64,000 nt of DNA, taken from assembly GCA_030247885.1 (NCBI GenBank), contig JAPDRO010000003.1:1612001-1676000 (forward strand), read 5' to 3'. A program made the position numbers and the translations under genes. Each line of letters begins with the position of its first letter. Position 1 is the stretch's first letter. This document shows positions 1 to 12,813 of this stretch, in pieces. The DNA is from Taxawa tesnikishii (nom. ined.) (taxonomy: Eukaryota > Ascomycota > Dothideomycetes > Dothideales). Under the pieces are notes generated by a model. It was not told the origin of the DNA, made no database searches, and was given only the letters and a program-made list of their open reading frames with translations.

Positions 1-2231
1 GAGAAGCGGTGAACGAGTCATTTCGTACGCGCCGCGGCGACTTTTCCCATTGCAAATTACCCGATTTGGAAGCCCGGGGTTACGCCTGGGGCGGGGCAAT
101 CGTACCTCTGCGAAAACAAACACACCGAGAAACGGTTGTGTGAGAGATCATGATGACATGTCTATCAGACTGGGAACAGGGCAGCCGGCTGTAGGACACA
201 CCATTGCATCCCGGGGAAGTGTTGGAGCGTTGTCCCTCGCAACAGCCGCGAAGGGCGTCTGCGGAGAGCAGCCTCCTTGCCTATACCCATACAGACGTAT
301 TTGCTTTCGATGCTATTTACCGACAGCCATTGGTGCTCATAGTTGAACGTCTGCCTATCGCGGAACCCGGCACGTCGATCCAGGTCCAACGCCGACAGTC
401 AGAGTTGACGACAGAAGCCTACTGAGCTCTATCAACCGTTGCTATCTCCAACACTTTTCTGCGCATCACTTGATCCCCATGTTATCGTGCACGTCACCTT
501 TCCACAGAACTCAAACCGATCCCTAAAGCCTGGTTTAGCCGCGTCCCAACAAAAAAATAAGCCAATCTTGTTTCTTGCTTGGGCCATGGAGCAATGCCCC
601 GAAAGGCTGACAGCTGCAGACAGAATAAATCACACGGAGCGGTCATCCGTTGCCTAAAGAGGTTGCTTTGCCTTGCATTGCATGTCCCTCCCGGACAATG
701 TCACCGCGTACCAACCCCAGCGGAAGTGTGGGGTTTGTGGGCACCCCGCACATTGTCGTAACCTTATTAGCCGCTGCGACAGAAGGAGGACTCCCCGACA
801 GAACGCCAGCCTGTGCCGCTGTTCTGGAAGGTGCGGAGAGATAAGGTGTGATTGCGGGCATTTTGTGGCTTGCATGGCACCGAGGAGAAGACCAATCGCT
901 GCGCATATGAATGGCGATGCAGTATGCCCCCGCGAGAAATCAGTCTGGCAGACACCTGCCGCATTTACCGTATCGGGAAAGCCGAGCGAGGAGGTTCGAC
1001 ACCTTCTGTGACCAATTTCACAGAATTATCTCGTGAAATTGGGGGGCGGGAAATGCAGCATACATGACACACGAAACTGTCGCTCGCAGAAGATTACTCC
1101 TGCATGCACCCTGCAACCCTGCTGAGAGCGTTGGGGAAGCTCACCTTTCCATCATGTCATCTTTACGAGAGAAGAAGGCCTGTATCCCTGATTTAAAGTG
1201 CGCCCGGAGGGGGCGGCGGGATTACGGCAGCGCTTCGCATAACCAGCCATGCTTACTCCGGTCCGAAAACTAAAGGGCATTGGAACAAAGGAGGTTGGCG
1301 AAGGGTTCATGCTTGCATCGGATGGGGCATGGACTGAGACACCATGGCAGGTGGCTGGAGATGCCAACCCCCACAATCGGCCCCGACGCATCCTGGGATT
1401 CTTCGCGGGCGGGGTAGTATTCATCATGGTGGTAAGTCAATGTTGCAAGCCGAAGTCGTTTCTTGCATCGGGTGTATATTGCTAGTTGTTGAAAGTACCT
1501 TTTTACAATAAAGCTAAAGTAGAGGACAACATGAGTAGACATCTCCTGAGATTAGCTACGCGTAACGAGGTTGTCATTGTATCGTTCTTGCCTTACGAAA
1601 AACAACTATTCGGCTAGATATCCGTCGCGTCTGAAAGCACGAGTTACCTCTGTTTTACACGGGCTCGCGAACGACGGGAGGAAGATGAGAGGGCTCGCGG
1701 AGCGAAGTGAGCGGTCCGCGACATGTGATCCTGGCTGTGGGAGCAGGGAGACGAGTAGGTACGGACCACAAGCAGGGAACGTGCGAAGGTAGGGATACTT
1801 GTATCTTTTTGAACACTTGTACATGCGCCTCGCCTTCATCATGCCCCAAACGGACGATTTGGAGGACTACCCTCTCCTTCCTTCCCAAGCCTCTGAACAG
1901 CGACCGGAGGCTTGCGGGGCATGTGCTTCTTGGGTTCGTCCATCAGCCTTGTTGCATGGATGGAATGTCTTGAGAACCTTGTTCCACAGGCTCCAAGTTC
2001 TAGCACTACGCTGTCATGGTTTGAGGGATGCGCCTCAACTACTGTCATGTGTTAATCCTCTCTTCCGGCGTCCTGCCGGCCTCGCACCAGCTTCAAGCAA
2101 GGACTTTTCATCTGAAGAAGCCCATCACATGTCTTCCTCACGTATCCTTGACGGTACACAGGCTGTGGGGTTTTGTGTGCTATGTCCAGAATATTCGCAC
2201 CGATTGCGCATCGCCTCCGTTAATCTGGCAG
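1..2231. other. Intergenic, no gene recognised
   Basis: I read both strands and found only short open frames without recognisable domains or splice-linked coding signal. No tRNA, repeat or transposon end was seen. It holds the downstream flank of the Rad51-like gene, which ends at 2232. Confidence 0.5.
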
Positions 2232-3688
2232 TTAGCATTCTGCACCACTGGCAGTAAGGCCTTCGGTAAGCGCACACTCGTCAATAAGCCCTTCGGCCGC
2301 AACTTCATCTTCGTCGAGCCAACCGTATTCGCTCCCGAGGTCCTCGTCGTCCGAATCCGCTACTTCGGCGTGTGGTCTTTTCCGCGACTTGATGGGTGTG
2401 ATGATCGGTGGCATGACAGCGGAAGTCTCGCCAGACGGCTGGGCTAGCTGTACTTCCTTCAGACCGCTCTGTTTCTTGGTCAGCATCCGAATATAGTCCA
2501 GCGAGCGAGATTTATATGTATTATATTTGGTTCACTCACTCTGGAAATTTCAAATATTATGATGCGTCCGGTCTCCCCTCTTCGGCAAATGCCACTCCGC
2601 CGACCTTCTGCGCTCCAAGAAATCTCGCACACTGCATCTTGCGGTCGCTGGCATCTTCGGCTTCGGCAGCGTGAGTTTTTACCGGGAAATCTCGAAACAA
2701 TACAAGTCGATTCGTCACGCCGCTCTCCCACTCCGTCCCGCCAACGCCTGGTGTAAGAAGCAGACTATTTCCCGCACGTGCGCGCGTTGCGCATCCGGTT
2801 GTTATGAGGACGGCTAGATCGTTCAGTGCGGCCATCTTCTTTAGTGCGCCGACGAGTGAACCTAGAACACTGAACCTGCGCCCTGCCGCCCATTTCGCGG
2901 CCTCAATTTTGATGCTATACGCCGACTGATGACGCGGATACGCAACGTTGAAGATAGCGTGCAGGCCGTCAATGACGAGTAATGTGGTGTTTGCCGGCAG
3001 GAAAGAAGCTGGAGGATGTAAAATCAAGGCCATTAGGTGAGGCATTGTAGGGGCTGTGTACCGATGGAAGCGATGCAAAGGGTCATCTACTTCTTCTTCT
3101 TCTTCTATTGCAGATGGCCCTTTTAGGGATGAGAGAATTTCCAGGAGGCGAGGGCTCGCTAGCGGAGCAGAGATATCTGTGGAAGTGCTGAGTGCGTTGC
3201 ACGAACAAGTCGATGTTTGCTGAAAACAAGAGACATACCTACCCAAACAACATCGCGGCCCAGTTTCAGTGTGTTCGTTGCTGTTTGCATACTACATCGT
3301 TGGACGATTAGCTCTGTAACGTTTTCTCTGCGAGCCGAGAGTTTAATCCGTGGAAAAGCCAAACCATCACTTACGCGAATGCAGTCTTTCCAGCACCTGG
3401 AGGCCCCCAAACCTCAGTGATCTTGCCCCGTTCTAGACCGCCAGCATGCGTGGTTGACAGCAATACATCACCCTTGTTGCTTAAGAGCGAGTCCAAGGAG
3501 CCGAGTCCGGTAGCAACAGTACGAGGACCGTTCGCCTGAAGGCTCTTAAGAGCATCAGAGGCAGACACAGTAGGCAGTCGGTCTTTTGCAGAGTCAGTGA
3601 TTCGGCCGTGTTATGCAAAGTATCACAGATTCAACTTACGAGATGATGGGGACGGTTTCGCGCCACTGGATGAAGGCGGCTTTTCCAT
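2232..3688 (-). CDS. Rad51-paralogue RecA-family ATPase (Rad55/Rlp1-like)
   Basis: Predicted recombination-repair ATPase acting with Rad51 in the nucleus. I place five exons: 3688-3640, 3582-3375, 3291-3239, 3176-2540 and 2468-2232, all with GT..AG ends. The start is the ATG at 3688. The first exons read into a RecA core with Walker A GPPGAGKT (about residues 76-83), then the VVWVD strand joined exactly across intron 3, and Walker B TLLVIDGL. The acidic C-terminus, with DSDDEDLGSEYGW, resembles fungal Rad51-like proteins. Exon 4 loses frame at a C4 run on the + strand (2575-2578). One further base there continues the reading into GRIIIFEISR and the last exon, giving about 394 residues, so I treat it as a sequence under-call. 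The MOSC gene diverges upstream. The family is firm; the choice between Rad55, Rad57 and Rlp1 is not. Confidence 0.85.
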
Positions 3689-4146
3689 GTCGGCGTGAAG
3701 AATTATCGGTACCGCATGCTTCTCAGAATGTCGGAGCTCGTGGAACGATCAACCCGTCTTTTCAGAATTCCCGGGATGCATATCTTGATGGGTGTGGATA
3801 GACGTGCAATTGCCAGTGTACGTTGTAGCAGTGAGGGAAGACGCGTCGTGAGCGCGTTCCGATGCCGAGGTCTTGTTCAATCTGCGCTTCCGCGACGCCA
3901 ACGTTCACCTTTTCCTTCTCTCCAACACAGCAGCACCTGTTCGGTTACCAAACACAAGAGTGAGCAGAGGCGTGAGTCAGTAGAGAACTCGATAAGTGAA
4001 GAGAGTAAAGACACCAACAAACACGTAGGGCGAACTTCTCTTTCAGTGTGCCTTTATCCTTCCCACGTGAACAATCTTTCTTCTACATCCTGCAACCGAG
4101 TCGTCTACATAATTGTTTACCCGCACGCCCAGTCTGACAAGCAGGA
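3689..4146. promoter_or_regulatory. Divergent intergenic promoter region
   Basis: This 458-bp gap separates the start codons of the Rad51-like gene (-) and the MOSC gene (+), so it should hold both promoters. A long open frame runs through it on the + strand but continues into the MOSC gene in the wrong frame and has no domain. No motif could be assigned. Confidence 0.4.
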
Positions 4147-5496
4147 ATGTCCTTGTCTACTGCTCTTGTGGCTGCCGTCACATTGGGTGTCTCTTTGCTT
4201 GGCTGCTATACTTACTCGATATCAAAATCCTCGAGATAGAGGAAGCCTCAGGCATCACCGGCTGTCGCCGCATCGGTCTGCAAGGCACGAGCAACTTGGA
4301 GGATCAGTACTCTTCCAAGTACTCCGGCGAGACATCCAATGGATTTACGCCCTCCGTCACAGTCAAAGCTCTCTATATCTACCCGATCAAGAGCTGTGCT
4401 CCTCTCGAACTTTCATCCACGGATATCATCACCACCGGTTTTCGCCACGATAGGCTTTTCTCTTTGCTCAACTCCTGACCAATCCAGCCTCTAAAGCAGC
4501 CGGAGATCTTACTGTCAACACTCAAAGGCAACATAAATGGACATGTCTCACGCAACGCCAAAAGCCGCTCCTGAGTCGAGTCTCTACCGAGCTCTGGGTG
4601 CCTGATCCCTCATCTCCCTTCTACTCCACAGATGCCGAGTGGGTCAAGAACGGTGGCTGTCTGCTCGTCAAAATCCCATCCGAGCCTGGATGGTGTCGCT
4701 CTGACCTCGGGGGCTGCGCAATATCCTGCACAGTCTGAAAGCCAAACTAGCAAAGCGGGATTGGAACGTCGAACCCACGATCAATTTCAAACTGCCGCTA
4801 CTTCCCACCGCAGAGCACATGAGGGAGAAATGCTACACGCGCGAGAGAATGCAGATCTGGAAAGATAATCCCGAAGCCATCAACATGACGTCTGAGATCC
4901 CACCTCCCGTCCTCGCGCAGCTCAAGTACGTCCTGGGCGTCTCGAATTCGCTCGCGATCTTCCGCGCCGACCCGCTGAAGAGCCGCGAGATCCTCCGCAA
5001 CGCCCCGAGGCGCGAGGAAGCGGGATACCAGCCCAGTGTCGACTTCGCTGACGCCTATCCCATCCACATGCTCGGTCTTTCGTCCGTTCGGGCCATCCAC
5101 CCTTTACTGCCAAAAGACGATGCGAGGAGTCATACGCCTGGTCTTGACGCTCTCCGCTTCCGTGCGAATATCTACCTCACCGGCGCATCTGCTTTCGCTG
5201 AAGACCACTGGAAGCAAATTCGCGTTGGGGATTCGCTCTACCACGTCAGCTGCCGTACTGCACGCTGTGCGCTGGTCAACGTGGATCAAAAGACTGGGGA
5301 AGCGGACAGGCAGGAGCCGCTGAAGACACTGATTGAGCATCGTCAGATCGATGAAGGGGCTCGGCCACACTCGTGTCTTGGCATGCAGGTGGTGCCTTTA
5401 TTGAGGGATCCAGGGAAGGCGGAGAGTATTAGGGTTGGGGATGTGGTGGAGGTAATGGAGACGGGAGGGCACTTCTATCTGAAAATGTTCGCGTGA
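4147..5496 (+). CDS. MOSC-domain molybdenum-cofactor protein (mARC/Mo-cofactor sulfurase C-terminal type)
   Basis: An intronless gene of about 450 residues. It opens with a hydrophobic N-terminal anchor (MSLSTALVAAVTLGVSLLG), which suggests attachment to an organelle membrane. An MOSC N-terminal beta-barrel domain follows (VKALYIYPIKSC, TGFRHDRLFSF), and then the MOSC domain with FRANIYL, EDHWKQIRVGD, the cysteine in CRTARCALVNVD that is the likely molybdenum ligand, and PHSCLGM. Such proteins bind the molybdenum cofactor and reduce N-hydroxylated substrates or transfer sulfur. The frame is lost three times, at A4 (4224-4227), T3 (4463-4465) and G5 (4709-4713). Each time one further base in the run restores a continuous domain, and with three bases the length becomes a multiple of three. 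I infer sequence errors rather than a dead gene. The exact enzyme is not determined. Confidence 0.85.
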
Positions 5497-6325
5497 TGCA
5501 CGCCGTATCTGGTAAAGGTAGGACGAGACCACACAGAACCACGAAGCTTGATCGAATACAAGAATGTACTTCACACAAAGTGATATCATTGAACTTCGTC
5601 ATTCTCTAGGAGATATACTTCTGATGGGGTTCACAATGGAACAAGCAGGGGCGTTTCCTTGGGACACCCTAAATCCTGTTTCATGGATCCTCCTCATGAC
5701 GGACTGCCGCTTCGCACAACATCTGACATATCTGATCTCCTCTCTGTTCCTCTTCAGGCGAAGAAAATTAAGAGAACCATAACGGTCGTAGACGGGGAAG
5801 CATCGGTTCTCCATGTCCGGGTGCGAACGTTGTTTCGTTGATGGATAGTAAGGAAGGGATCATTCATATATCTGTCAGACCCACACTAGCTAAGACGATG
5901 CTCTCCACCGCTTCGGCATTCAAGCTGGACACGGTTCGATTCATCGAGCAACAGCCGCGTCTACAAGGACGCTGGTGAGAACGATTCCGTCGTTGATCGT
6001 AGAAGTACATCAGTCGCGCGAAACAGCAAGAAATCAGATGAAAAAAAGGCAAACAGATCTCTTCGAGGCCAGACCCTCCAATCCCAAGGACGCCTTGCTC
6101 TGCATTTCCGCTACCCAAAGCATCCACCTGAACCACACGTATCATGCAGAGACCGAAACGAGCGACCTCCATTCCTCATTCCAGCCACTGTCGTCAAGAA
6201 GGGAAAAAAAGAGGTAATCTGAAGCGGGTCCTGTCACTCACCCAGCTTCATCAAACCCCTGCCCGTGCCAGAAACCAGGTCTCTCAGGCCTCATGGGCTC
6301 CATGAGCTCCACGGGCTTCATGACC
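5497..6325. other. Intergenic, nothing recognised
   Basis: Tail-to-tail gap between the MOSC gene (+) and the dsRBM gene (-). Open frames are short and lack domains. An alternative reading frame at 6238-6330 could prolong the dsRBM protein, but it would need a net shift of two bases, so I did not use it. Confidence 0.4.
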
Positions 6326-6889
6326 TCATGTGGTGATGGCACCGAAGAAGCGCTGTGTCTGATGGGGGCTACGCGGAGTGGCTGCGATGCCCATCCACTG
6401 TAGGGCAACCTCTGCGGCATCCTCGCGCGCGTTGTTGATCCACGCTCCATCGTACCAATAGCGTGCACGGTGGACTTGGCCGTTGACCTCGACCGTGCTG
6501 GACCAGGCGGTACGGCCGCCTGTTCGTCGTCAGTATTGGCTAAGACTTGAGGGGGTGCAATATCTGGGGAGAGATGGGGAGACGGGAAAACGCCAGAGCA
6601 GGGGGCGTGGCTTGGATGTATGCGGGATTGCCTCTGGTGCTGAGTGCTGAATGCTATGGCTCGGGAATAAAGGTAAGCAGAGGGGTTTACCACGGCGGTC
6701 AGAACACTCCTGGTAGACTGGCTCACGATACCCACGGGCCTTGCAGTGACCTGTAAGCAAGCTCAGCAAATTCCCTCTCGATCCTTAATGCAGGCGGATG
6801 CTCATACTCTGCAGCTTGGCCTGCCATGAAGCGGTCGAGGCACCTGCGGTCGAATTGTTTGATCCCTGAGACGAGATTGAAGGAGGCAT
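6326..6889 (-). CDS. Small double-stranded-RNA-binding-motif-like protein
   Basis: Three exons: 6889-6808, 6750-6691 and 6519-6326, with introns ending TTACAG and AACAG and a TACTGAC branch-like site before the last. Spliced, they encode 111 residues: a Ser/Thr-rich N-terminus, then a single dsRBM-like fold covering WQAKLQSHCKARGY, a beta strand reading AWSSTVEVNGQ and ARYWYDG, and the closing helix REDAAEVALQWMG. Each splice joins in phase and rebuilds the motif, which is strong support because no exon is convincing alone. The family is widespread in filamentous ascomycetes as small single-dsRBM proteins of unknown role. RNA binding is inferred from the fold. The C-terminus after PRSPHQTQRFFG is short and may be longer if bases are missing from the G5 run at 6364-6368. 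Confidence 0.75.
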
Positions 6890-8625
6890 GGTGTGCAGCG
6901 GGGGAAGGGCCGGGTCGAAGACGGTGTCAAGGGATCGCTTAGTTCAGCGACGTATGCTCTCGTGTCGAAAGCCAAAAGGGGTGAAACGCGTTCGTGTATT
7001 GGCTGATCGAGGCACGGCAGGAGTAACCTGCTCGTATGGATTGGACTTAAAGCAGAAAAGGCCTTGCAGCTATGAGACGCAGTCCGTTTCTTATACCTTA
7101 GCCTTGCATCACCTAACACCTAGCAATACTCGCCCTATCTGGACGGCTATCTCCACTTCGAACAACAGAGCATCATCAGCACATCTGCAGCGGTCCTCGT
7201 CCGCGTCCGCATTTGAAAACAGCGGATTGCTGCACATTGCCATGCGGGTGTAAGATGGATACGGGAAGGGGGAAGAACAGGAAGCAGTGTGTGCTGGCAC
7301 TCACTTGGCCTCGCCGATTAGCTGAGGCGAGCAGGATTGCCTACGCCCATGGGGCAGCGTCATGGGTAGAAAGGACGAACGGACTGACGCAGACCACCTT
7401 TGCGAATATCGCAATGGGGCAATTATAGGTCCCGACGACATGGTCACCATGGCCTAGGAGCGAGCCGTCCCACAGGCGGACGCTCGACGTGGCAGACGGT
7501 GGCTAATTAACTGTATCAACAGGTGGGCATAGTCGAGCGCGAGCGGGCGGCTTGATTCGTCTGTTGATTGCTGCGTCGTGCATGAGCTGTGCGAACGGCT
7601 TGAGCAAAACAGAAAACACGGGCCCACATGTTTACTGACGAAACCCCACCATGGTGTTGGGCAGCGCGGGCAAAAACAACGGCTATCCTGCCTGCTGCCC
7701 AATAGTGCCTGCTGCCGAACGAAAGACATGTAACACTGTCGTTAGGACTCCTGCAGGCTGTAGCAAGGCAGCAGGGCCAAGGTCGGCGCAGTGTGCGTGA
7801 GGCAGAGACTGTCAATCTGATTGCTGTTGTACGAATCCGAAGGACAGACAGTCGTGATGCATGTACTGCTCTCAGCGCTCCGTTACGGGAGGGGTTTATT
7901 TCAGCACCCGACGAGCAGTCCTTAGCGTTGGGACGGAAGAGCGAGCGCGTGGATTTCCGGCAGACGGCTTCTGCGGGTTCCTGCGCTGCGCCTCTCAGAC
8001 AGACGATGCACGCGTTGCAGCCCGACTTCAAGCATTTGGAGTCCGCGCCAACAGTTGCGTGCAGGAGAGCGTATGCAGTGCAGGGGTGCACGCTGTGATT
8101 GTTGGAAGGTTCACGACTGCGATGAGAAAGAGCGCTCTAGAACAGAACCTTGGCAAAGCAGACACCACGTCATGTGAATGGCACAGGTCCTACGTTGCGA
8201 GAGGACATTAAATGGTCATTCGTCCGCCAATGCTCGTGCTAGTAATATCAAGGTGGAACGGAGAGAGACAAACGAGGCGTGCGCTCCTCGGCGTCAAACG
8301 TGCCACAAACGCCACGTCCTGTCCAAGCCACTGCCACTATGGGCAAACAACCATCCTGCGCATCCATGCCGTACGCTATGCGGAAGCCAAAAAGAAATTC
8401 CTATCGCGCCAAGGTCATCCAATGCTGTCGTTGAGTCGGAGGCTGTCAAGATTCGTTACAATTCGTGAACGCTGTTGAGCGGGAAAGTGCAGCTTTGTGC
8501 TACGAACCAGCAGCGGTGTCGCCAAACGGGCGGTCACTCACTCGCATGGTCAATGTGGAATTTAATGAAACGGTGGTCAAAAAGGCAACCGGAATGCGGG
8601 GATGCTCAAAGAGCGGTGACGGCCG
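6890..8625. other. Intergenic, no gene recognised
   Basis: This 1.7-kb stretch lies upstream of the dsRBM gene and downstream of the 8626-10036 gene. Overlapping open frames of up to 190 codons occur on both strands at 7516-8211, but they are rich in Arg, Cys and Ser, have no domain and show no splice linkage. Confidence 0.4.
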
Positions 8626-10036
8626 TCAAACGTCGTGGCTCGTCTGTCGGAGCGGTGTGGGACGGCGAGCTGTCGTTGATCCGCGTGTGGATGGCCTGCT
8701 GAAGACCTCGTTGATGAGTTTCTTTGGTCCAATATACTCCATATCCATTCTGAACTTGGGGACTGGGATTAGGATTTGACGGGCTTGCTTGGTGTGGAAG
8801 CGCCGCTTGATGCAATCATCCACGAGGGCAATCATGCCTGAGCTCACAACGACACTATGTTGGGTCAGTACATATTCGACGCTCCTGCACAACATCCACC
8901 TACTCTGCGACATCGGTGTTTGGACGAACGATGTCTTCATCGTTGATCCACATCGAGCACGGTGGCACCCATCCGCCTTTCGTACGCTCCTCACGCTCTT
9001 GTGCTGTGGTCAATGGCACGGGGACGATATGTGCGAGTGGACGTTCGCTGCCTGCGCGGAACAGATGGTACGAGATTTGCTTGCTCTGGCCGTCCTTGCG
9101 GATGACGCGCTTCCATTGGTAGTTGATTCCCCAATACTCAAACTCATAGCGCTTGTTGCCTTTCGTCCCTCGGCGTTTGACCTCGACTTGTGCGTAATTG
9201 GAAAACTCAAGCTTGATCATGTTCGTTGGTGGCTGTGCGCGACTTTTGCTGGGGCTTCCTGCTGATTTTGGTCGAGCTTCGAAGGCGTCGTTGTCATCGT
9301 CGCGTGGGTACATGGACTCGTAGCCAGAGTCAGACCGCTTGAGGCTTGCATTCGTAGGTGTTTTACTGTCGGATTTTGATCGGAAAGAGGCCAAAGCGTT
9401 GCTCAATGACGACTGGAAACCAGGTCTCTTCTCTGCGGCAGGTTTATGAAGCTTACGTGTTGAGTGACACACTTCGCGTCCAGAATCTCTGCAGTAACGT
9501 CGAAGGGAAAACTCTCTGTTCTTTAGATCGTGCATGCGGAGATGGAAGAGCGTGATGTTCCGTATCCTACCGCTGGTAGTTTGAACATGAGTGTCAATAC
9601 GAAGGTTCATGTTCCCGTCGGAAGTGGAATCATCATGGCACACGGCAAGTCGACGAGATGAGGGAAAGAGTTCGGAGAAGTCTGCTGGAGTGGCCGGTAT
9701 TGCATCGGAGTAGTAGAACTCTGGACGATACTGTGGCAGCTCATATGCTGGCATGTCCTTCTCCAAGTCTTCCTCCGAAGGGAGTGTGGATGCATACGTT
9801 TCTACCGACTCCCTTGGGTCCTCGAACACCTGTACCTCGCCGTACTGCCGATGGCCTTGAGCACTTTCCAGTCTCCCGTAGCAGGTATCATGGCGTGTCA
9901 GTGGAGGCATCGTGCTGTGGTCGGTAGGCGCAGTACTGTGCGAGTGATATGACCTGTCGCTACTTTCCGAATCACTGTATCGAATGCTGTAGTCCGAATC
10001 CATGCTCTTCTGACTCCGTGGCATGCTGGGCGACAT
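8626..10036 (-). CDS. Conserved fungal hypothetical protein
   Basis: Two exons, 10036-8904 and 8854-8626. The 49-nt intron starts GTAGGT and ends CATAG with a TACTGACC branch, and it joins GA to T to give ...DVADVVVSSG. The product is 453 residues. The first 260 are a Ser/Thr/acidic, probably disordered region. A compact C-terminal domain follows, with KLEFSNYAQVEVKRRG, YEFEYWGINYQWKRVI and ISYHLFRAG, and then a basic stretch ending in a second conserved segment (GMIALVDDCIKRRFH). The beta-strand pattern resembles a small all-beta domain known from uncharacterised Dothideomycete proteins. I know no function and no catalytic motif is visible. The start is the first ATG of a long open frame. 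Confidence 0.75.
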
Positions 10037-12813
10037 GATGGCGGCGAAACGAACGTGTTGGTGCCGAGTCCTTCAATACGAGATTACGATTACCGGTCTT
10101 TCGCCCGAACGCAGTAGAGATGAAGCGAGGTAGAGGCGGTCTGGGAGGCGGTTTAGATGCGGTATGTATGGAATGCTGCGCTGATCCGGTGCCTTGGTCG
10201 GCGGTACGACTAGCAAATCATATACATGGTGAGATGACGCCCGCCAACGACTTGCTAAAAGGCTCGTAAAGCTAGGGCAAGAGTATGGCCTTGAGGAGGC
10301 ACGCATTTGGGGAGTCGCGCAGTCTTTGAACCAAGTGTCACAACAGTCGCAGAGGACTGCGGGATGGCGATGGCTGCTGCAGCCGAGAGTCGCTGCAAGC
10401 CACTTTCACACGATCCTTCCAATGGCGGCTGAGTTTGTGGGCAGAGAAGGAACCGGAAAAGCGACTCGTGCGCGACTCCGGGGCCGTCCGACCAATGAGG
10501 CTTCCCGCCCAGCCCCGTCGTCGATCCAGTATTCGATCCTTGTTCCTGCCGATTCTCGACGCGTTCCGACACAGCCAACACGATCGCGCTGACTCTACCG
10601 CCTCGACGCGCATGGCCCGCCGCATCTTCTTCGTCCGCGTCCGCCGCCGCGCCCAGAGACAGAGATGCTGCTGACCGATCGTCGAGATACTGCGTCATTC
10701 TGCACCGAAACCGCCCTCTGTTGTTCCGTTCAGAGGCTGCTGCAGCGCAGGTGTTAAGGACCCATGGTCGCGACTTCCCAAACGAGCTTCCTGCGACACG
10801 TCCAAAGCAGCGGTCACAACATCGCCTGCAGGAAACAGGAGAGAGTGAGGAGACACCCGGCAGATCAAGTGGGCCGCCACGTCCGCTGTGGAACAGAGCA
10901 CACAGCAGCACACAGCACATAGCACACAGCATACAGCACACAGCACACAGCACACAGCACACAGCACACACCAGACAGCACACTGCGCACTCTGCGTCTG
11001 CAGCCTCTGCCAATCGAGGAGCAGGTCCCACTCTCTCCCGCCCCCAGTGCGCCCCCACGTGTGCAAAACTGCGAGAGTCAGGACCTGCTGGAGATCGTCC
11101 AAGACGCCTGCTCTACTCCGATCAGTATCGAGGAACGGTCCGACGCCGACCCTCTGCATGTTCTTCATCGCTGATCTCGCTTGCTCGGCATGTTGCTGTG
11201 ATACGTTGTGTGCTTTGCTGACTCCGCGGCTGATTTGGTGTTGCAGAGACGGTTTTCTCCCGCAACGCCAACACACACCTGCGCCATGCTGGCAGAGTAA
11301 GCTAAGCAAGACCGCCTCGCAGCGAGCACCAATGACGGAATGCGACTGCAGCCCTTCGGCTCCTCAGGTGTGACAGCAAATCCCTGAAGCATGCATGTGC
11401 GAGCTCGCCGTTCAATAACCCAACTCCTTTGTGAGCCATGGCACAAGAAAGGAGTCATATCTCTGTCAAAGGCTACCTGCAGCAAACAATGAGAGATGAC
11501 GACTCTTGCGCTTCGCAGTATCCCACAGCAAGTTTTTCGAGATCCGTCCTCGCAACCAATCTCTCCGCCGCCGAACGGAGCGCCTTCCTCTTCACATGCT
11601 CGGCTAGCAAATGCTGCCCAACACCGGCCAATTCACTGGACGCTGCCCTGCCACGGTCACGCGCCCGCTCAACACCCTTTCTTCGCTGCCGTTTGATGCA
11701 ACAGATCGCACCTATCCAGAGTAAGGGGCTGTCCAAATACACTGCAGCACCATACCAATGGGTGCAGCGCGGAGAAGATGCAGCATCGTCCACGTTGTCC
11801 TCGATGACATGCCTTCGTGCCGTGGGGCACCCGCGATGCTCTACGAATCGCCATGCTTGTTCCGCTGCGAGACGTGCATACCTAGCAGCCCGCCGTCTCC
11901 GAACTAACGTCTGATTGATCACGCCTGTCCAATAGAAGCAGGATTCGAACACGCGATGGAGCGTCCTCTGTATTGGTTCACCTGAGGAAGCGATACTACA
12001 GGTCTGCCCGGTGTCTCTGTCCCTGATGCGTCTTTGACGAAGGCGCAGCACCGTAAGTTTCTCCTATTTGTTATAGTTGAAGTAGGCGTCCCCGTCGGAG
12101 GAAGAAGCATAGGTGGGTTTCTCTTGGATTCCCTTACGTATCATCTTCCTTATCAGATGGATCCCACCTTTCGTCGGGCGTGTGAGCGCGTCGATGATCC
12201 TTACAAGACTGGATAACTTCCTGCGGATCAAACCCTCCAATAGGCAACGAAGTTCTTCGAGATCATCCGATTGTCAGGAGAACCAAGGGATCAGTCTACG
12301 CGCAGAAGCGCAGACCCTAGGTGCCATGTCTGAACGTTTTCTATGCAAATACACATGTCGTGTTTCTTCCGGTTGCCAGGTCTGCTAGCTTTTGAGAACG
12401 CCAGTAACCGACTGGAGTTCGTGCATTGCTCGCTCTTGGCACAAACCCGGGAGCGCGTAGCGGTTACTTTCGCTACTCAGCGCATGTTGCTCGAACAAGA
12501 TAGCGATTCCCTTTGTAGACCGGCTCGACACTGATCACTAACAACCGGTGCCATCGCTCTTGAGGCAGACATGGATGCTGTCCAGAATCTCCCGTTTCTG
12601 TGGAGCTCCTACTTCATCCACTGATGCTCAGAGAGAGTATAGGACACGGCAGACGACGAGGCTGCTGATATTCAGAAGCGAATCAAGCTACCGAAGGCGG
12701 TGTGTGTGTGTGGCGTGATCATATATTCCCTGCTGTGCTTGAGGAAGAAAACAGCCTAGTACGATGGGTGTGACACTTATCCGTGTTTCTCACTACGACC
12801 CACGGCCAATGGG
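10037..12813. other. Long gene-poor region
   Basis: This 2.8-kb stretch has no convincing coding signal. The cysteine-rich frames at 10.3-11.3 kb on the minus strand and the His/Ser/Thr-rich ones on the plus strand arise from the minisatellite listed separately. A TTCGAA-containing stretch near 11940 recalls a tRNA T-arm but lacks a matching D-arm and acceptor stem. Confidence 0.4.
10893..10985. repeat. Heptanucleotide minisatellite (ACAGCAC)n
   Basis: About a dozen head-to-tail copies of a 7-base unit ACAGCAC, with a few single-base variants at the left side. Because seven is not a multiple of three, the array is open in several frames and produces spurious cysteine-rich frames on one strand and His/Thr-rich frames on the other. 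Confidence 0.9.

Noticed and set aside
3695-4453. 252-codon plus-strand open frame
   Set aside because: It crosses the divergent promoter and then overlaps the MOSC gene in the wrong frame; Arg/Ser/His-rich without any domain.
6238-6330. Alternative C-terminus for the dsRBM protein in another frame
   Set aside because: Needs a net shift of two bases, whereas the spliced model already closes with a whole number of codons.
7516-8211. Overlapping frames of up to 191 codons on both strands
   Set aside because: Arg/Cys/Ser-rich composition on both strands, no domain and no splice linkage.
10255-11309. Cysteine-rich minus-strand frames of 204-267 codons
   Set aside because: The Cys-Val-Leu runs are translations of the ACAGCAC repeat, and the flanks are not protein-like.
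11925-12000. tRNA-like T-arm with TTCGAA and a CCAATA/TATTGG inverted pair
   Set aside because: No D-arm or 7-bp acceptor pairing; the T-stem has a mismatch. Probably chance.
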